Positions 24,292-35,077 of a DNA stretch of 64,000 nt are shown one piece after another. A program made the position numbers and the translations under genes. Positions within the stretch are counted from its first letter, which is position 1; every line of letters starts with the position of its first letter. Location of the stretch: contig LNKV01000005.1 of the NCBI GenBank assembly GCA_001465935.1, positions 1,116,001 through 1,180,000 on the forward strand, written 5' to 3'. The notes beneath the pieces were generated by a model that did no database searches, was not told the origin of the DNA, and saw only the letters and a program-made list of their open reading frames with translations. Source of the DNA: Clarireedia homoeocarpa. Taxonomy: Eukaryota > Ascomycota > Leotiomycetes > Helotiales > Rutstroemiaceae.

Positions 24292-27182
24292 CTAACTCGT
24301 AATCTGCTTCGCCTCATATGTCCCTGCAGAGATCTTTCTCGCTGTCTCAAGCTCCACCCAGTTACCCACCGTTGGCGCCGAAGATCCATCCGCGAATGGA
24401 TCCAATTCCTCTGCATCCTTGGGCGCCTCTAGCCTTGAGATACTGATCCCACTCGTCACAGCCGGGGTCTGAATTTCCCACCTTGCCTCTATGTGACCTG
24501 GTTGTGGTACCGCGCCTTCTGAGTTTAAAAGGCGGCAGACTAATTTCTGGGGTGTGTGAGTGAGAGTCACATCGCCCATTCGCCAGTGGATCCTGGACTT
24601 ATCGCGAATGTGAGTTCCGCTGGGCTTGGTTTGACAGCTGGTAGCCTTAGGGCCGGTGTATACGGCTGTGATGATGAGTTGGTGGAAATTGATGGGGTCT
24701 GAGCTGAATGCTGGATTCAGAGCGTATTCTAAGATGAGGCCCAATTTGTCCCCTTGGAGCTTCCATGCTGGTCGGAGTAGCAATGGCGCATGTGCTGATA
24801 ACTCGGTTTCATCAACGTTTACACGATATTGGAATGCGGATGCTGCTTTATGCGATACTGACGCTAGGTCAACAGTAAATTCATCCGATTTGTCTTCGGA
24901 GACAGGGTGAATGAATGTTCTATTTGGGCCAATGGCCTCTAGTTTGGAAGTGTTATTGATACGGATGGTTTCTGTTCCTGTAGAACGGTGTTAGATTGGT
25001 ACACAAATATAAACTCCTTCATTGACTTACCTGAAGGTGGTAGTGCCCCTCCGTCTATAGAAGAAATATATGTCAATGCGACCTCTCCGGCAATTTTGAC
25101 AGTCTTAACTTCACCATTTTCCCACGTTACGTTAAGAGTTTCGATGATAGAAGCATTGAGCCCCGGTTTATGCATTTCTGTATGCTTAGTGACCTGATGG
25201 CTTGAAAGTGAATGTCCGGAACGAATCGATGTCGTATCTGACACACTGGGCGCGCCATGGTCAGAAAGTGCTGCCAAGGCTGCTGCACGTGCTGCGCCAG
25301 CCGGAATATTCGGTGAAGGAGGGTGCTTATTTTCCAATTGGGCCACGTCCAGACTTGGGGAGGGAACGTAAACTGTATGTCGAACATCTCTTCGTCCTCG
25401 GACAGTGCCCACCTTCCGTCCAGGAGTGACAAGCTGGGATGACCGAAGAGTGTTTGCAACATTTGAGAGAGCAGCTTGCGCATCGGCATCTTGCTCAGGA
25501 ATGGGCTGATCTCGGATATCCAGTTTGAACTGCGGTTCGTTGAGCTCTTGCGCTTCTTGTTGAGCCTGTGATATTGGGTCATTTGCAGCAGACGGAACTG
25601 AGAAACCTTCAGCATCTTTCTGAGTTTCTCGGAAGTGAGACGGTGGCGGTCCAGGTGGTGGCTCAACGTCAGATAGATCTCTCATTGCTGAACTCGGCAC
25701 GCCATTAGATGTAGCGGGTCTGACCATGTCTGAAATTTTGGAAGACTCATGACCATTTCCATTGAAACTTCCATTGGGTTGAAGTGTGTCCCGATTTATT
25801 GGAGATTCAGGCAATGCCGAAAGTCGGTTATCTGGTTGAGGAGAGTCTCTCAGGTTGTTTGATGAGTTCTGAGGTGATGGAATTTGTCTCCCTGAGCTGC
25901 TATTCGAATTGCGACTCAACGATGAGAAGCCCTTAGAAGGAGAAGGAGCACGGGCGAAACCGCCATGAATGCTTTGTCTTCTACGCTGAAGCATGGTACC
26001 AAAGCGGCTCTTCAATCGCGATTCTGTGATAAATCTATTAGCAACGAAAGTACATCACAAAATAACTAGGTTACGGTGAGGCAAGCTTGAGGGTAGGAAA
26101 TGGAATCGTACCGCCTGAGCTTTCCTGCCTAGATATGTCACTTGCGGCATCTGTATGTGTCGACCTAGGAGTGGGCGGTGGCAACGGGTGATTAGCACTA
26201 GCAATAGTGCTACCTCCTGCACTTGAAAGCTGTCTAGCGATCCGCTCCGTAATTGGCTTCCCCGCGACTGACGCTGCTGACCAGTTCTTTATCTCTTGAG
26301 CCGTATCCACCTCCAACAATGCTGTGAGGGTTTGCTCCACCGTGACTCGGTTTCGTTCAACTCTATCAGCCTCATGTGTCTCGTACTGAGTAAGAACATC
26401 CCGCAGATGGTTCAATCGTCGCTCGTCGACCGCCTGAAGGGTCTCGAATACGAAGGGAGCTTGCGACTGCCATTGTTGCTCGGCACCTTGTAATTTCATT
26501 GTCGCATTTTCAACCTTCGCAGCGCTCGCCTTCCCACCTTTCTTAGCAAGTTTCTCCGAGGCAACTTGGGCGTCCGTCAATTCCTTTGCCATTGCTGCTA
26601 GATTGCCTTGTATTGTAGCCATGCCTTGCATTTCTCGATTTTGGGTGACGAATTGCCGAAGAGGTTGTTCGACATCTTTCGAGATACGTTCGGACAGAGT
26701 GTGATGCGAATCTGCAATGGATTCAACGGAGCCTACAATCTTCCTCCATGGTGCATCGAATACCCTGCACTACCATCAGCCAATGTTATCTCAACCATTG
26801 CGACTCTTGCGATATGGCCTACCCTAAATCTCCCTCGGAATCCTGCAGAGGCTTTCGCGCAAGCTTCCTAAGACCCGCGGCATACTGTTCTTCGACTTTG
26901 CGACGCTCCTAACAATGTGTGAATAATGACGTGTCGGTGGTGTTGTCCAACAGAGGTTTCCAGTGCCATACCTGCAACCAATCCGCGATTTCCGTATTTA
27001 CTTTATTGATCCTCTTTACACGCTCATTGAGTTTGGTGACTGCTGCTGCTGGTTGCAATCGATCCTATGCGTGTTGCAGCACATCAGTGTACGGAACCCA
27101 CGGGATCGGAGTTGGGGAGGTATGCGACAGCAATATTTCTTACCAGCATAGCAGGATACTCTTGACGATCGACCGCGTCCAT
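24292..27182 (-). CDS. SYP1: Muniscin Syp1-like endocytic F-BAR protein
   Basis: Six exons, 27182..27144, 27064..26972, 26908..26823, 26764..26112, 26023..25031 and 24977..24292, total 2550 nt or 849 residues. The N-terminus (RQEYPAML, then RVKRINKVNTEIADWLQ, ERRKVEEQY) is the typical fungal F-BAR start and is split by two introns. The coiled-coil F-BAR runs to about residue 290. A Ser/Pro-rich linker follows, and the last about 270 residues form the muniscin (mu-homology) cargo-binding domain. Syp1/FCHo proteins bind membrane early at clathrin-coated pits and septin-rich cortex. An upstream exon starting MTFHF at about 27373 with a good donor exists but leads out of frame, so it is probably 5' UTR. 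The gene diverges from the KIX-kinase gene. Confidence 0.92.
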
Positions 27183-27897
27183 GATTAAAAGATTGTTGGT
27201 GTTCCCGTATCGTGTGTGGTATAATTATCGGTGTAACAATAGACGGAGCATAGTCATACAAAGCGAGGTAGGAGAGGGCGTGTTCTGTAGAAAGAAGAAT
27301 TAAGTTGGAATGAGGATTGTTGTTGTGAATTGTAACTATTCCTGGGAGTTCCACTTACTGAAATGAAATGTCATGGTGAGCTCAGCCGGTACGAGGTGCG
27401 CGGGTACAGTAATACGGTAATACAGTGTAGCTCAACTGCGCTTTCTCCACGATTCCAGCCTTGAAGCGGCTCTCCATGAATGGTCGGAGCCCCTCGGGTC
27501 TCGCTTGTCGGGACCCCTGCAAGTGATGCCGTGGATTTCATGCACTATTATTGCATGTTGCATGATGAGTAGAAACGATCTTCATGAACCTCATGTGTTT
27601 GCTGCCTGTACTTTCTGGGTAGCACTGGTGGGACTTCAGATATGTTATTTTTGGGTTGCCTCCCCATTTAAACAAGAGACATAGATATTGCACCAATACC
27701 GGTCCACTACCATTAATACGAACGGGATCTACCTGCCGCCACGCAAGGCATATAAATGTCCGGTCTTCATCCGGCTCTAGTACTGTTCAGCAATCTTAGA
27801 GAGACCACCTCAGAACCGAGCACCGTCGACGTGTCGGTCGTATACAATATTTCGCGGCCGTGCAACCGGTGCAACGACGGTGTATGCCAATAGCAAG
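27183..27897. promoter_or_regulatory. Shared upstream region of SYP1 and the KIX-kinase gene
   Basis: 715 bp between divergent start codons, including a probable 5' UTR intron of SYP1 (donor GTAAGT at about 27357, acceptor near 27327, minus strand). No other gene is supported. Confidence 0.45.
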
Positions 27898-29421
27898 ATG
27901 GTCGACTCTTCGGATTGGAAACAAGGTCTTTCGGCAGCAGACAGATATGATAATATTCAAAAGATGTAAGGTGTCCCTCGGTTCATGTCGTCTATGCTGG
28001 TGATGTACGCCTTCACTAACCCTTGGTCATAACAGAAGGAAATTTCTTATCAGCAACGGTTCCACCACCACTACCAACGCACAGAAGGTGGCATTTAATA
28101 TCGAATCAGAAGCTTACAATAAATCCGAGTCTAGAGTGAGTTAGAAGGTTTCACATACGTGGTCACGTGCGCAACGGCCATTTCCCCCCTTTTCGGGCTG
28201 TCTGCCCTCATCTTGCCGAGACGTAGTAAGGCCAGTGTTTGGCCAACGCTCGATAAATGTCAAAGTGCATCATCCCACACCCTTGGGGAAATTTCTCTCA
28301 ATCGTCATTTCTGGTTTACTGATTACTACAATAGGAAGAATATGACGCTGCTTGCAATTCAACAACACCCGGCGCTAGTGCCACCTTGATTGATGCACCC
28401 CCATCTCCGTCAAGTAGCTCCGGCATACGCATTGGTAGTTATCAAAACTGCCATGAAATTTCGACCGGCGCCATCTCTCACGTCTATAGATCGGGCATTT
28501 ACGCTTTGAAAGTAATCACAGAAACCCATCAAGTCGAGCCCCATTCACCAGCCCGAGAAATAGCCATTCTCAAGCAACTCTCACATCCATCAATCATCTC
28601 TTTGCAGTCAACCTTTCATGATCAAGAGTCTCGATTGGTTCTTGTATTGCCGTACATGCCGGCGACTCTGAACGATCTTCTCCAAAAACAAGCAAATTGT
28701 CTTGACAGTGTCTCAAAAAAGAAGATATTCAAGGATGTGTTCTCTGGACTAGAGTACCTTCATGCCCAGCAAATAATCCACCGCGACATATCACCAGGTA
28801 ATATTCTCATCCCAAAAAATATATCCGGTTCAGACCCGGTAGTCATAGCCGATTTTGGCACCGCATGGCATCCTACCATCTCCACATCCACCGAACCGTC
28901 TAGTAAAAAATGTCTCGAGGTCGGCACAACTTGTTACCGTGCTCCCGAGACTCTTTTCGGCAACACCGCCTACACAACATCGTTGGATCTCTGGTCTACG
29001 GGTGTACTTCTAGCCGAATGTTTACGTACTCCTCCGGCCCCGTTACTCGAAAGCCGTAGAGGCGACGAGGATGGGAATCAACTAGGTTTAATCCTCAGCA
29101 TGTTCAAGACCTTGGGAACACCAAATGAAAAGACCTGGCCTGAAGCCATGAAATGGAGAACCAATCCATTCGAATGGTGGAATGTATTTCCCGCACAATC
29201 ATGGGAAGAACTATTACCGGGAATTAATGAATCCGGGCGAGATCTAGTATCAAAATTGGTTGTCTACGAAAGTGGAAATAGGTTGACGGCAGCACAGGTT
29301 TGTACTTTTTTCATCCATTACCTTGGTATATTCCTTTGTACGTGTCATCCAGATCATATGGGCTAATTATGTTGTGACGCAGGCACTGAAACACACATTC
29401 TTCGAAATCCAGCAGGAATGA
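27898..29421 (+). CDS. CMGC-type protein kinase (CAK/Csk1-like) with N-terminal KIX-like domain
   Basis: Exons 27898..27965, 28036..28135, 28335..29297 and 29383..29421 total 1170 nt or 389 residues. Residues about 6-65 match the Med15-type KIX pattern: DW, LSAADRYDNIQKIRKFL, then an Ala/Glu helix ending EAYNKSESREEYDAAC, continuous only across the splice at 28135/28335. Residues about 85-389 are a protein kinase with ALK (Lys115), Glu131 in PAREIAIL, HRD (205-207), DFG (229-231) and APE (259-261). The glycine loop is degenerate (ISTGAISHVY). The HRDISPGNI loop, the short N-lobe and the HEISTGA start resemble fungal CDK-activating kinases of the Csk1 group. It probably phosphorylates CDKs such as Kin28/Cdk7; this is family-based inference. 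Intron 2 is long (199 bp) and intron 1 has tandem acceptors. Confidence 0.85.
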
Positions 29422-29732
29422 ATCAACGTTCATACATCATTAGTCGCGACAGCCAAAAATGTTGATAATGAGTGATTGTCAGTACATCATCGAACCTGCC
29501 CAGTGGCCATCAATCTGTTCGCCGCGCTGCAGCTCTGTTTCCCAAGTTCTCTGTTTCCTTTTCTATCTAAGGCTCCCACTATTGCAATCAACCAATGAAT
29601 GATCCGACCCAAAACGAATGAATGACAACTCGCAACCAGCAATTAACAGATAAACCAAGCAACTACCCAATCATCCCTTATTCCCTCTGTTCATCCACCT
29701 TTCCCAAACCCCAATTCCCATATCACTTCCGC
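29422..29732. other. Convergent 3' flanks
   Basis: 311 bp between the kinase stop codon and the stop of the minus-strand small secreted-protein gene. Nothing else was recognised. Confidence 0.5.
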
Positions 29733-30278
29733 TCACAATTTAGGCTGAATAGTGACTGGCTTGGGGGTAATATTAGTCTGATTGGCACACCTGCTATCGA
29801 AGCATGCAGTATAATACGCGCTCTGAGTCAACGTGCTGTACTTGTAGCAGTCCTGAACATCGTCACCATTGGCGCTCCATTGAGCAAAGGTGTTGTTCCA
29901 GCAGATGGTCCCGCCTGTTCCAGGGTTGCCGCGGCAGCAGTAGGGGTAGTCCTGTGTGTGGTTTGGTGGTTAGCCTTCGGGCTTCCAATGCAAATAAATG
30001 ATGTGACGGGCAACAGAATGAGTTTTCATTAGAGCAGAAGATGGTCGTGAATGGGAAGGGGCAACGGGAAAATGATAATGGAAGGGACAAGGAAGATGAT
30101 GATGGGAACAGAGGAAAGGAACACTAACAGTAACCGGCCCTCCCTGTGTAGGGACCTGACGCTCTCCAATGGCCATCCCCGGCTCAGGCTCCGGCATGGC
30201 GGCAGGATTCGGGATCGCATGCATAACTCCAATGAAGGCGCAGACGCAAAGGACGACGACTTGGTTGACGAATTGCAT
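29733..30278 (-). CDS. Small secreted cysteine-rich protein
   Basis: Exons 30278..30129 and 29951..29733 are joined across a 177-bp phase-0 intron (GTTAGT...CACACAG), giving 122 residues. The N-terminus has a clear signal peptide (MQFVNQVVVLCVCAFIGVMHA) with likely cleavage at the Ala-Ile step, then a Pro/Glu-rich spacer. The mature part has six cysteines (DYPYCC, TICW, QDCYK, TACFD, SRCAN) and two N-x-T sites. Six cysteines could form three disulphides. I do not recognise the family. Small size, secretion and cysteine content are shared by fungal effectors, but also by wall proteins, so the role is open. Confidence 0.8.
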
Positions 30279-31374
30279 CTTTACTTTTTTATGATTTTGC
30301 TTGAAATTTTGATTATTATTTTTTCGTTTTGTTTTGTTTTGTTTTGCCTTGGCTTAGTTGTTTGAATGGCTTGTCTATATGCAGGCAGCAAGAAAAAAAA
30401 TCTATCCAGGAGCAAGCAGAGAGGGACCTCAAGCCATTCTATATACACAACCTGTGATGATCTAGAACATAAACCTCCCGTTCTCCCACCACACTTCCGT
30501 GTTCTTCTCCTTCTCTCCCTTTTCTTCTCCCTTTCCAAAGATTCCCAACACACCGGTATCCAGTCATCGTTCCATTCCACGCAAAAGCTTGAAATTTGAG
30601 GCGTTTTCGGCGTTTCCCACAAGAATGCATACCAAAAAGCCTCTACAAAAATCTTAAGAGATGCCGAGGAATTTCTTTATCACGGCGGTCGATACTTGAT
30701 CTCGATCCTCACAACGCCATCGACCCATTGTTTTGGATAAGGAATGCAGGCGAATATCTTGGGAATAGACTAAGCCCTCTTGACCTCTTCAAGCTTTTTC
30801 CAAGCCACGTGGACTCCGATTCTACAACTACAACTGCAACTGCAAGTCTCACTTCAATGATGGCCCAGACTTATGCATATCATCGGTATAACATTGTAAG
30901 TTAAAGTCATCGCATGATTCGTATCGCGTTAATTAATGAGCCTCATTCCACGCACAGCCAGCGGCAGTAGGTTCAGCCTCCTTCGAAAGATATAACCCCA
31001 TCTCCATAGCAATCATCCCGTGTCTCAACGCTTTTGAAAAATAGGTAATCTTGGTCGTTCGGTTTGCAAATGATAGATCAACAAGCGACAGCAAAATGAT
31101 CACATCCCTTCCTTCCTCGACCTCAAAATTGCGCCGCCCATTTGTATATTCGTAAATCCATCTTAACAGAAAACGATAATGAAGACTGATTCCGATCGAA
31201 GAGAAAATTGAATAAAAGAAGTGTGAGGAATGCAAAAAGACAGCGCATAGTATGTGGTTAGTTGTCCATCGCAATTAGATTAGGTGACTCCAGAGTCTGC
31301 CTTGCAAAAAGGTCTTCACATCCAGCATGAAGTTTCAGTGCAGCCCCTCTCCTTACATATTACGTGTATCTGTC
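30279..31374. other. Intergenic region, no supported gene
   Basis: 1.1 kb upstream of the secreted-protein gene. It contains a short TTTTG run near 30330-30350 and a C/T-rich stretch near 30480-30530. Small open frames on both strands overlap and lack domain-like content. Confidence 0.5.
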
Positions 31375-32898
31375 TCAAAGATTGGCAAATCCGTAGTCAG
31401 CTGCCGCAATTTCATAATCGGGGTTGGCCGCATCGAAGGCGCTGATTTCGTTGCCCAGAACGTCGAAGAAACCTTCTAGGTTGATATCTAGATTTTCCCC
31501 GAACATACAGTCGTGTGATTTGAGTGGTTGATGAGTGGCTGTGATGTCGTTTTGGTCAAAATGTGCTGGTGGATCTGCGATGACCTTGGTCTTGATGAGA
31601 CCTTCTTCTATGAGTCGATCTAGGTTGGAAGAAGTAGCAGCGGCGAAATTAGTAATTTCGCTCACCTGCGCGTGGTTATTGTTTGAAATTGTCGGTGGTT
31701 GGACGGTCTGTGAGGTATCTAGGTGGGAGTAGGTGATCTTGTCAGCCATTGTGCTGAATACGCTTGAGGTGCTAGAGCTAGATTTCTTTCTGTGAGGTTT
31801 TTGAATTCCGCCTTGGATAGTAAAACTCCCCTTTCTGCTGCCTGTAGTTACAATTGAGGCAACCGACCCCGCTCTCGTCGTTGACATGCTAGTGCCTGAG
31901 CTGCTGGTTCCGTCGTCAAATGTATTATCCAAGACACTGATGAACCATACATTTTTGTGGGCGCGGCATATCCATTTTCCCGAGACATTGTGCTCAGCAG
32001 CACTGATGAGCTGGCCCTGCCAGCCTATTTGGTGAACAAGATCACCAGGAAGAATCTCGCGGTATTTCTTGTCACCGTTGACATCCTCTACAAAATATTT
32101 AACGCCCTCATAGTCTCCTACTTTCGCCACCTTATAAATCCATGCACCTGAGAGCAAGAGCATTGGTATACGAAAATCAGGGTCTGATGATTGTGGTGGA
32201 AGACACTCAGGATGGCCAGCGTAGAGTGAGTTCGCACAAATTTGTGGTGAGAAGTGATGTACAAATTTGCGAAGGGCGTGCTCATAGTTCCTTGGGGGGT
32301 TTTCTAGAATGGTAATCGCTGGGCAACAAAATAGTGAACCTGGAGGTAGGAAAGCTTGGGACCGCATAGAATCAATGGACCTTGACTGCATGTCGTATGT
32401 CTTTCTAGTGTTTCCAAAGAGTGGCTTACATGTCGGTGAGATAGAAGGAGAGGTGAGTCGAACCGCAGCACTGTGTAAAGGTCTACCGCGATCTTTGATT
32501 CGTTTCACTGCTCTTCTTCTTGGCTTCGCTGATGCTATATCTGTGTAAGGGTCGTTGGAACTTAGCGTCAAGGCAGGATCGATCGTGGCCGGAAAGGGTA
32601 GATTGATGTTGGTTATCTCCGCTGGATGGCGCAAAGTGCTTTCAGCGAATGAAATACGGTCCGTGGAGTTATTCAAATTATCCGAATGAGGCCTGCCTTT
32701 GCGGACTTGAGGAATAAAATCAACAGGTGTGTTGAGCAACGAATCCTGAAGGCTTTTGATGGGGGTTGGATAAACCACAGGATATTGATCATGGTCACAA
32801 TCAAAAGGCTTTGGATTGGATCGGTGAGTAGAGGAGTTTGATGAAGATGAAGAAAACATAGTGTGTAGCGAGTTGTGTTGGTGATAGTATGGCTTCAT
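31375..32898 (-). CDS. Uncharacterised fungal protein, 507 residues, single exon
   Basis: An uninterrupted frame from an ATG at 32898. The first about 190 residues are Ser/Asn/Pro-rich and disordered, with a basic patch (KPRRRAVKRIKDRGR) that could act as a nuclear signal. A more ordered central part (about 200-330) contains a Cys-Cys pair (LFCCPAITIL), the segment YEHALRKFVHHFSPQICANS, and a Trp/Gly-rich stretch (LLLSGAWIYKVAKVGDYEGV onward to SGKWICRAHKNVWF). The C-terminal third is again Ser/Thr-rich and ends in an acidic region. No signal peptide, membrane segment or named domain was recognised. Length and composition support a real gene. Confidence 0.7.
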   Translation of the reverse strand: MKPYYHQHNSLHTMFSSSSSNSSTHRSNPKPFDCDHDQYPVVYPTPIKSLQDSLLNTPVDFIPQVRKGRPHSDNLNNSTDRISFAESTLRHPAEITNINLPFPATIDPALTLSSNDPYTDIASAKPRRRAVKRIKDRGRPLHSAAVRLTSPSISPTCKPLFGNTRKTYDMQSRSIDSMRSQAFLPPGSLFCCPAITILENPPRNYEHALRKFVHHFSPQICANSLYAGHPECLPPQSSDPDFRIPMLLLSGAWIYKVAKVGDYEGVKYFVEDVNGDKKYREILPGDLVHQIGWQGQLISAAEHNVSGKWICRAHKNVWFISVLDNTFDDGTSSSGTSMSTTRAGSVASIVTTGSRKGSFTIQGGIQKPHRKKSSSSTSSVFSTMADKITYSHLDTSQTVQPPTISNNNHAQVSEITNFAAATSSNLDRLIEEGLIKTKVIADPPAHFDQNDITATHQPLKSHDCMFGENLDINLEGFFDVLGNEISAFDAANPDYEIAAADYGFANL

Positions 32899-33982
32899 AG
32901 TTGTGGTCAGAAATGGATATATGGAGAAGGTATGATTGGAAAAAATCAGGGAAAAGGCAGGAAGATAAAGAGAATACGGCTAGCTACCCCGAGGCCGTCG
33001 GCACGTACCTTTTTCTCGGACATTGCATTCATGATGCCGTTTTGAGGGAATTTGGGAGTTATTCCTTGTGGGGGTTTTGATGGTGAACAGTGACGGCCAT
33101 TAACGTCGGCAAAATTTGCTGTCTTCTGTCGTCGATTCTTCCCACGTTTAACTGCTGAAATCCTCAACTTCGACTTAGATCTCGCTAGTATTATGAGGAT
33201 ATCGTCTCCTCCAACGCCGCTTTGAAAGGGCTACCTTGGGCACGTCGAGATTGCTTCATGCAACGGCGATGTTTGTGACTTGGCTAGATGTGTTCCGACC
33301 GAATAATCGTTCGTTTTACACAGTGGCCAGAAAAGGAAATACAGTAGGATCCAGGAGCTTTGCGAAGGCAATGAATACGTCGACTTGGACCAGTAAGGAT
33401 TGGGGAAAGATATTCCAGAAAGTTTATAGAGGTCGATCTTGCAGGTTGCAACAGCGTTACAGGGCATATTGGAAAGATATCGAGTTCTGAGTGAATGTTG
33501 TGAATTTTGAAAAAGGGCTTCGTTGTGAGTGCGCCTTCCGTAATGGACCGAGAGGCCAAAGTGAATGTGAATCGATTATAGACCGTCGATGGAAACTTAT
33601 CACTTCCGGATCTTATAACAGTAATGGACAGTTAATGGACAGTCACTCAACAGTATTACGTAGTCCTTGCATATCGAGTTCAATGTCATTGTCAACCCTC
33701 TGCAACGAGCACCTGATCAGGAAGCTGAGAACTTCAAACTACCGCTACTTATCAGGCACTTACTTACCTCCTTTCATTCCGAACAGATCCAGCATAGCAC
33801 AAATGAAAGACAAAGATAGAACAACTTCTGCTGCGCAATGATGAATGGCGAGACTTTCTTGAAGATCCGTTCTTTCTCTAAATCGCAAGTTCTTTTTGAC
33901 TCCTAAGACCCATGTGCATACCTTTTCCCGCAGTAGACTCAAAGCTCCGGCCCCAAACTCAGCACCATCAACCCCAGATCTA
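32899..33982. other. Intergenic region, no supported gene
   Basis: 1.08 kb between two minus-strand genes: the promoter side of the 31.4-32.9 kb gene and the 3' flank of the next. Open frames up to 116 codons exist on the plus strand but look composition-driven and lack recognisable content. Confidence 0.45.
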
Positions 33983-34680
33983 CTAAAGCTTTTTTGAAAA
34001 CAGTGTGCATCTGATCCTGTCTCCGCGAGAATAACAACGCAACTCTATATCCTCCAGAACCTCACGCACAAACAAGCCCTGCAACCATTCCGGAATATGC
34101 CTTGACCGTCCCAATGTTCCGTACACTCTGTCTATCTCCACCAAGGTACCAGAATCATGGAGCGACTCGACAAGGAACATAACAGCACAGGGCGTCTCAA
34201 TCCTGAACATGAACGTTGCAGCCTTGAGGACGAGCGGAAGGTTCTCTACAGCATGATCCGGAGCTGAATCAATTTTGCCGGCGAATACTGCCGTGAGGAA
34301 ACGCAACCAGCGTTGGTCATAGTATTTGGAGTGGTAGTATGAGTGACTACGTCTGAAGAGATCAGCGAATTGAACCTCCTGCCGTTCCCTGTCCTGCGTG
34401 AATTTGATGTGATTTTTGTAAGGCGGCGGCGGTGGTGGGTCGATCTTGCTTGCAATATTCTTCTTAGGTAAAAGTTAACATCATATCTAATCAGACTTCG
34501 AGAAGGGACAGCTCTCACCTGCATCTCACGGTCGTCAGATAATGCAGTCATGCCGCGCAAGTTCGGGAAAGAGTCAACTGACGATACGTTCTGGTTGATT
34601 TCTGTTCGTTGTGCGGGAGGATGACTTCGGGTGTACCGTTCCGCTGGAAAGGAACAGGAAGAGTCGGAAGGCAAAAACAT
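33983..34680 (-). CDS. Uncharacterised protein, about 213 residues
   Basis: Exons 34680..34519 and 34462..33983 are joined across a 56-bp phase-0 intron. Continuity is good: the second exon opens with KNIASKIDPPPPPPYKNHIK, then QDRERQEVQFADLFRRS, DQRWLRFLTAVFAGKID, and a helix-rich end with VYGTLGRSRHIPEWLQ and REVLEDIELRC. The N-terminus is Ser/Pro-rich and disordered. No signal peptide, membrane segment or named family is evident. The acceptor site is a tandem (taag-aag), so Lys55 may be included or skipped. The ATG at 34680 is the first in frame after the gap, but an upstream exon cannot be excluded. Confidence 0.6.
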
Positions 34681-35077
34681 GTCTGCAGCGTAGGAGTGAA
34701 TATTCTGTAAATCTCAAATACTTTGGAAATGAACCATTCAGCTAAATACGAAATACTGTAATCATTGATAAGTAATTGTTTGGGCGCTAACGAGGCCGGG
34801 AAACCACCAAGTAAATTGTGCGGTACGCTTGCCGGCTTAGAAAGCACTTGAGCTTCGAGATATTATAACGTGGAACGCGCAAAATGGGAATCTTTCCATT
34901 GCATTCAACGGACCGGGACCGGCTTCCTTGCGCTTGAGGTCACTGTGTCACATAACTCGCTACCATGCTAAACTACTGTATCGCTATGCCCTATGTATGA
35001 AAAGCCCAGAGCATCCAATCTTCAACAATCTTTTCCATTCAACAAACAACGTCTGGCGTCACTTCATCATGCAATCA
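34681..35077. other. Intergenic spacer
   Basis: 397 bp between two minus-strand genes, holding the 5' flank of the 34 kb gene and the 3' flank of the next. Nothing was recognised. Confidence 0.45.

Noticed and set aside
27016..27354. 112-codon minus-strand frame upstream of SYP1
   Set aside because: It crosses the real first exon in another frame; the F-BAR start RQEYPAML lies in the spliced frame.
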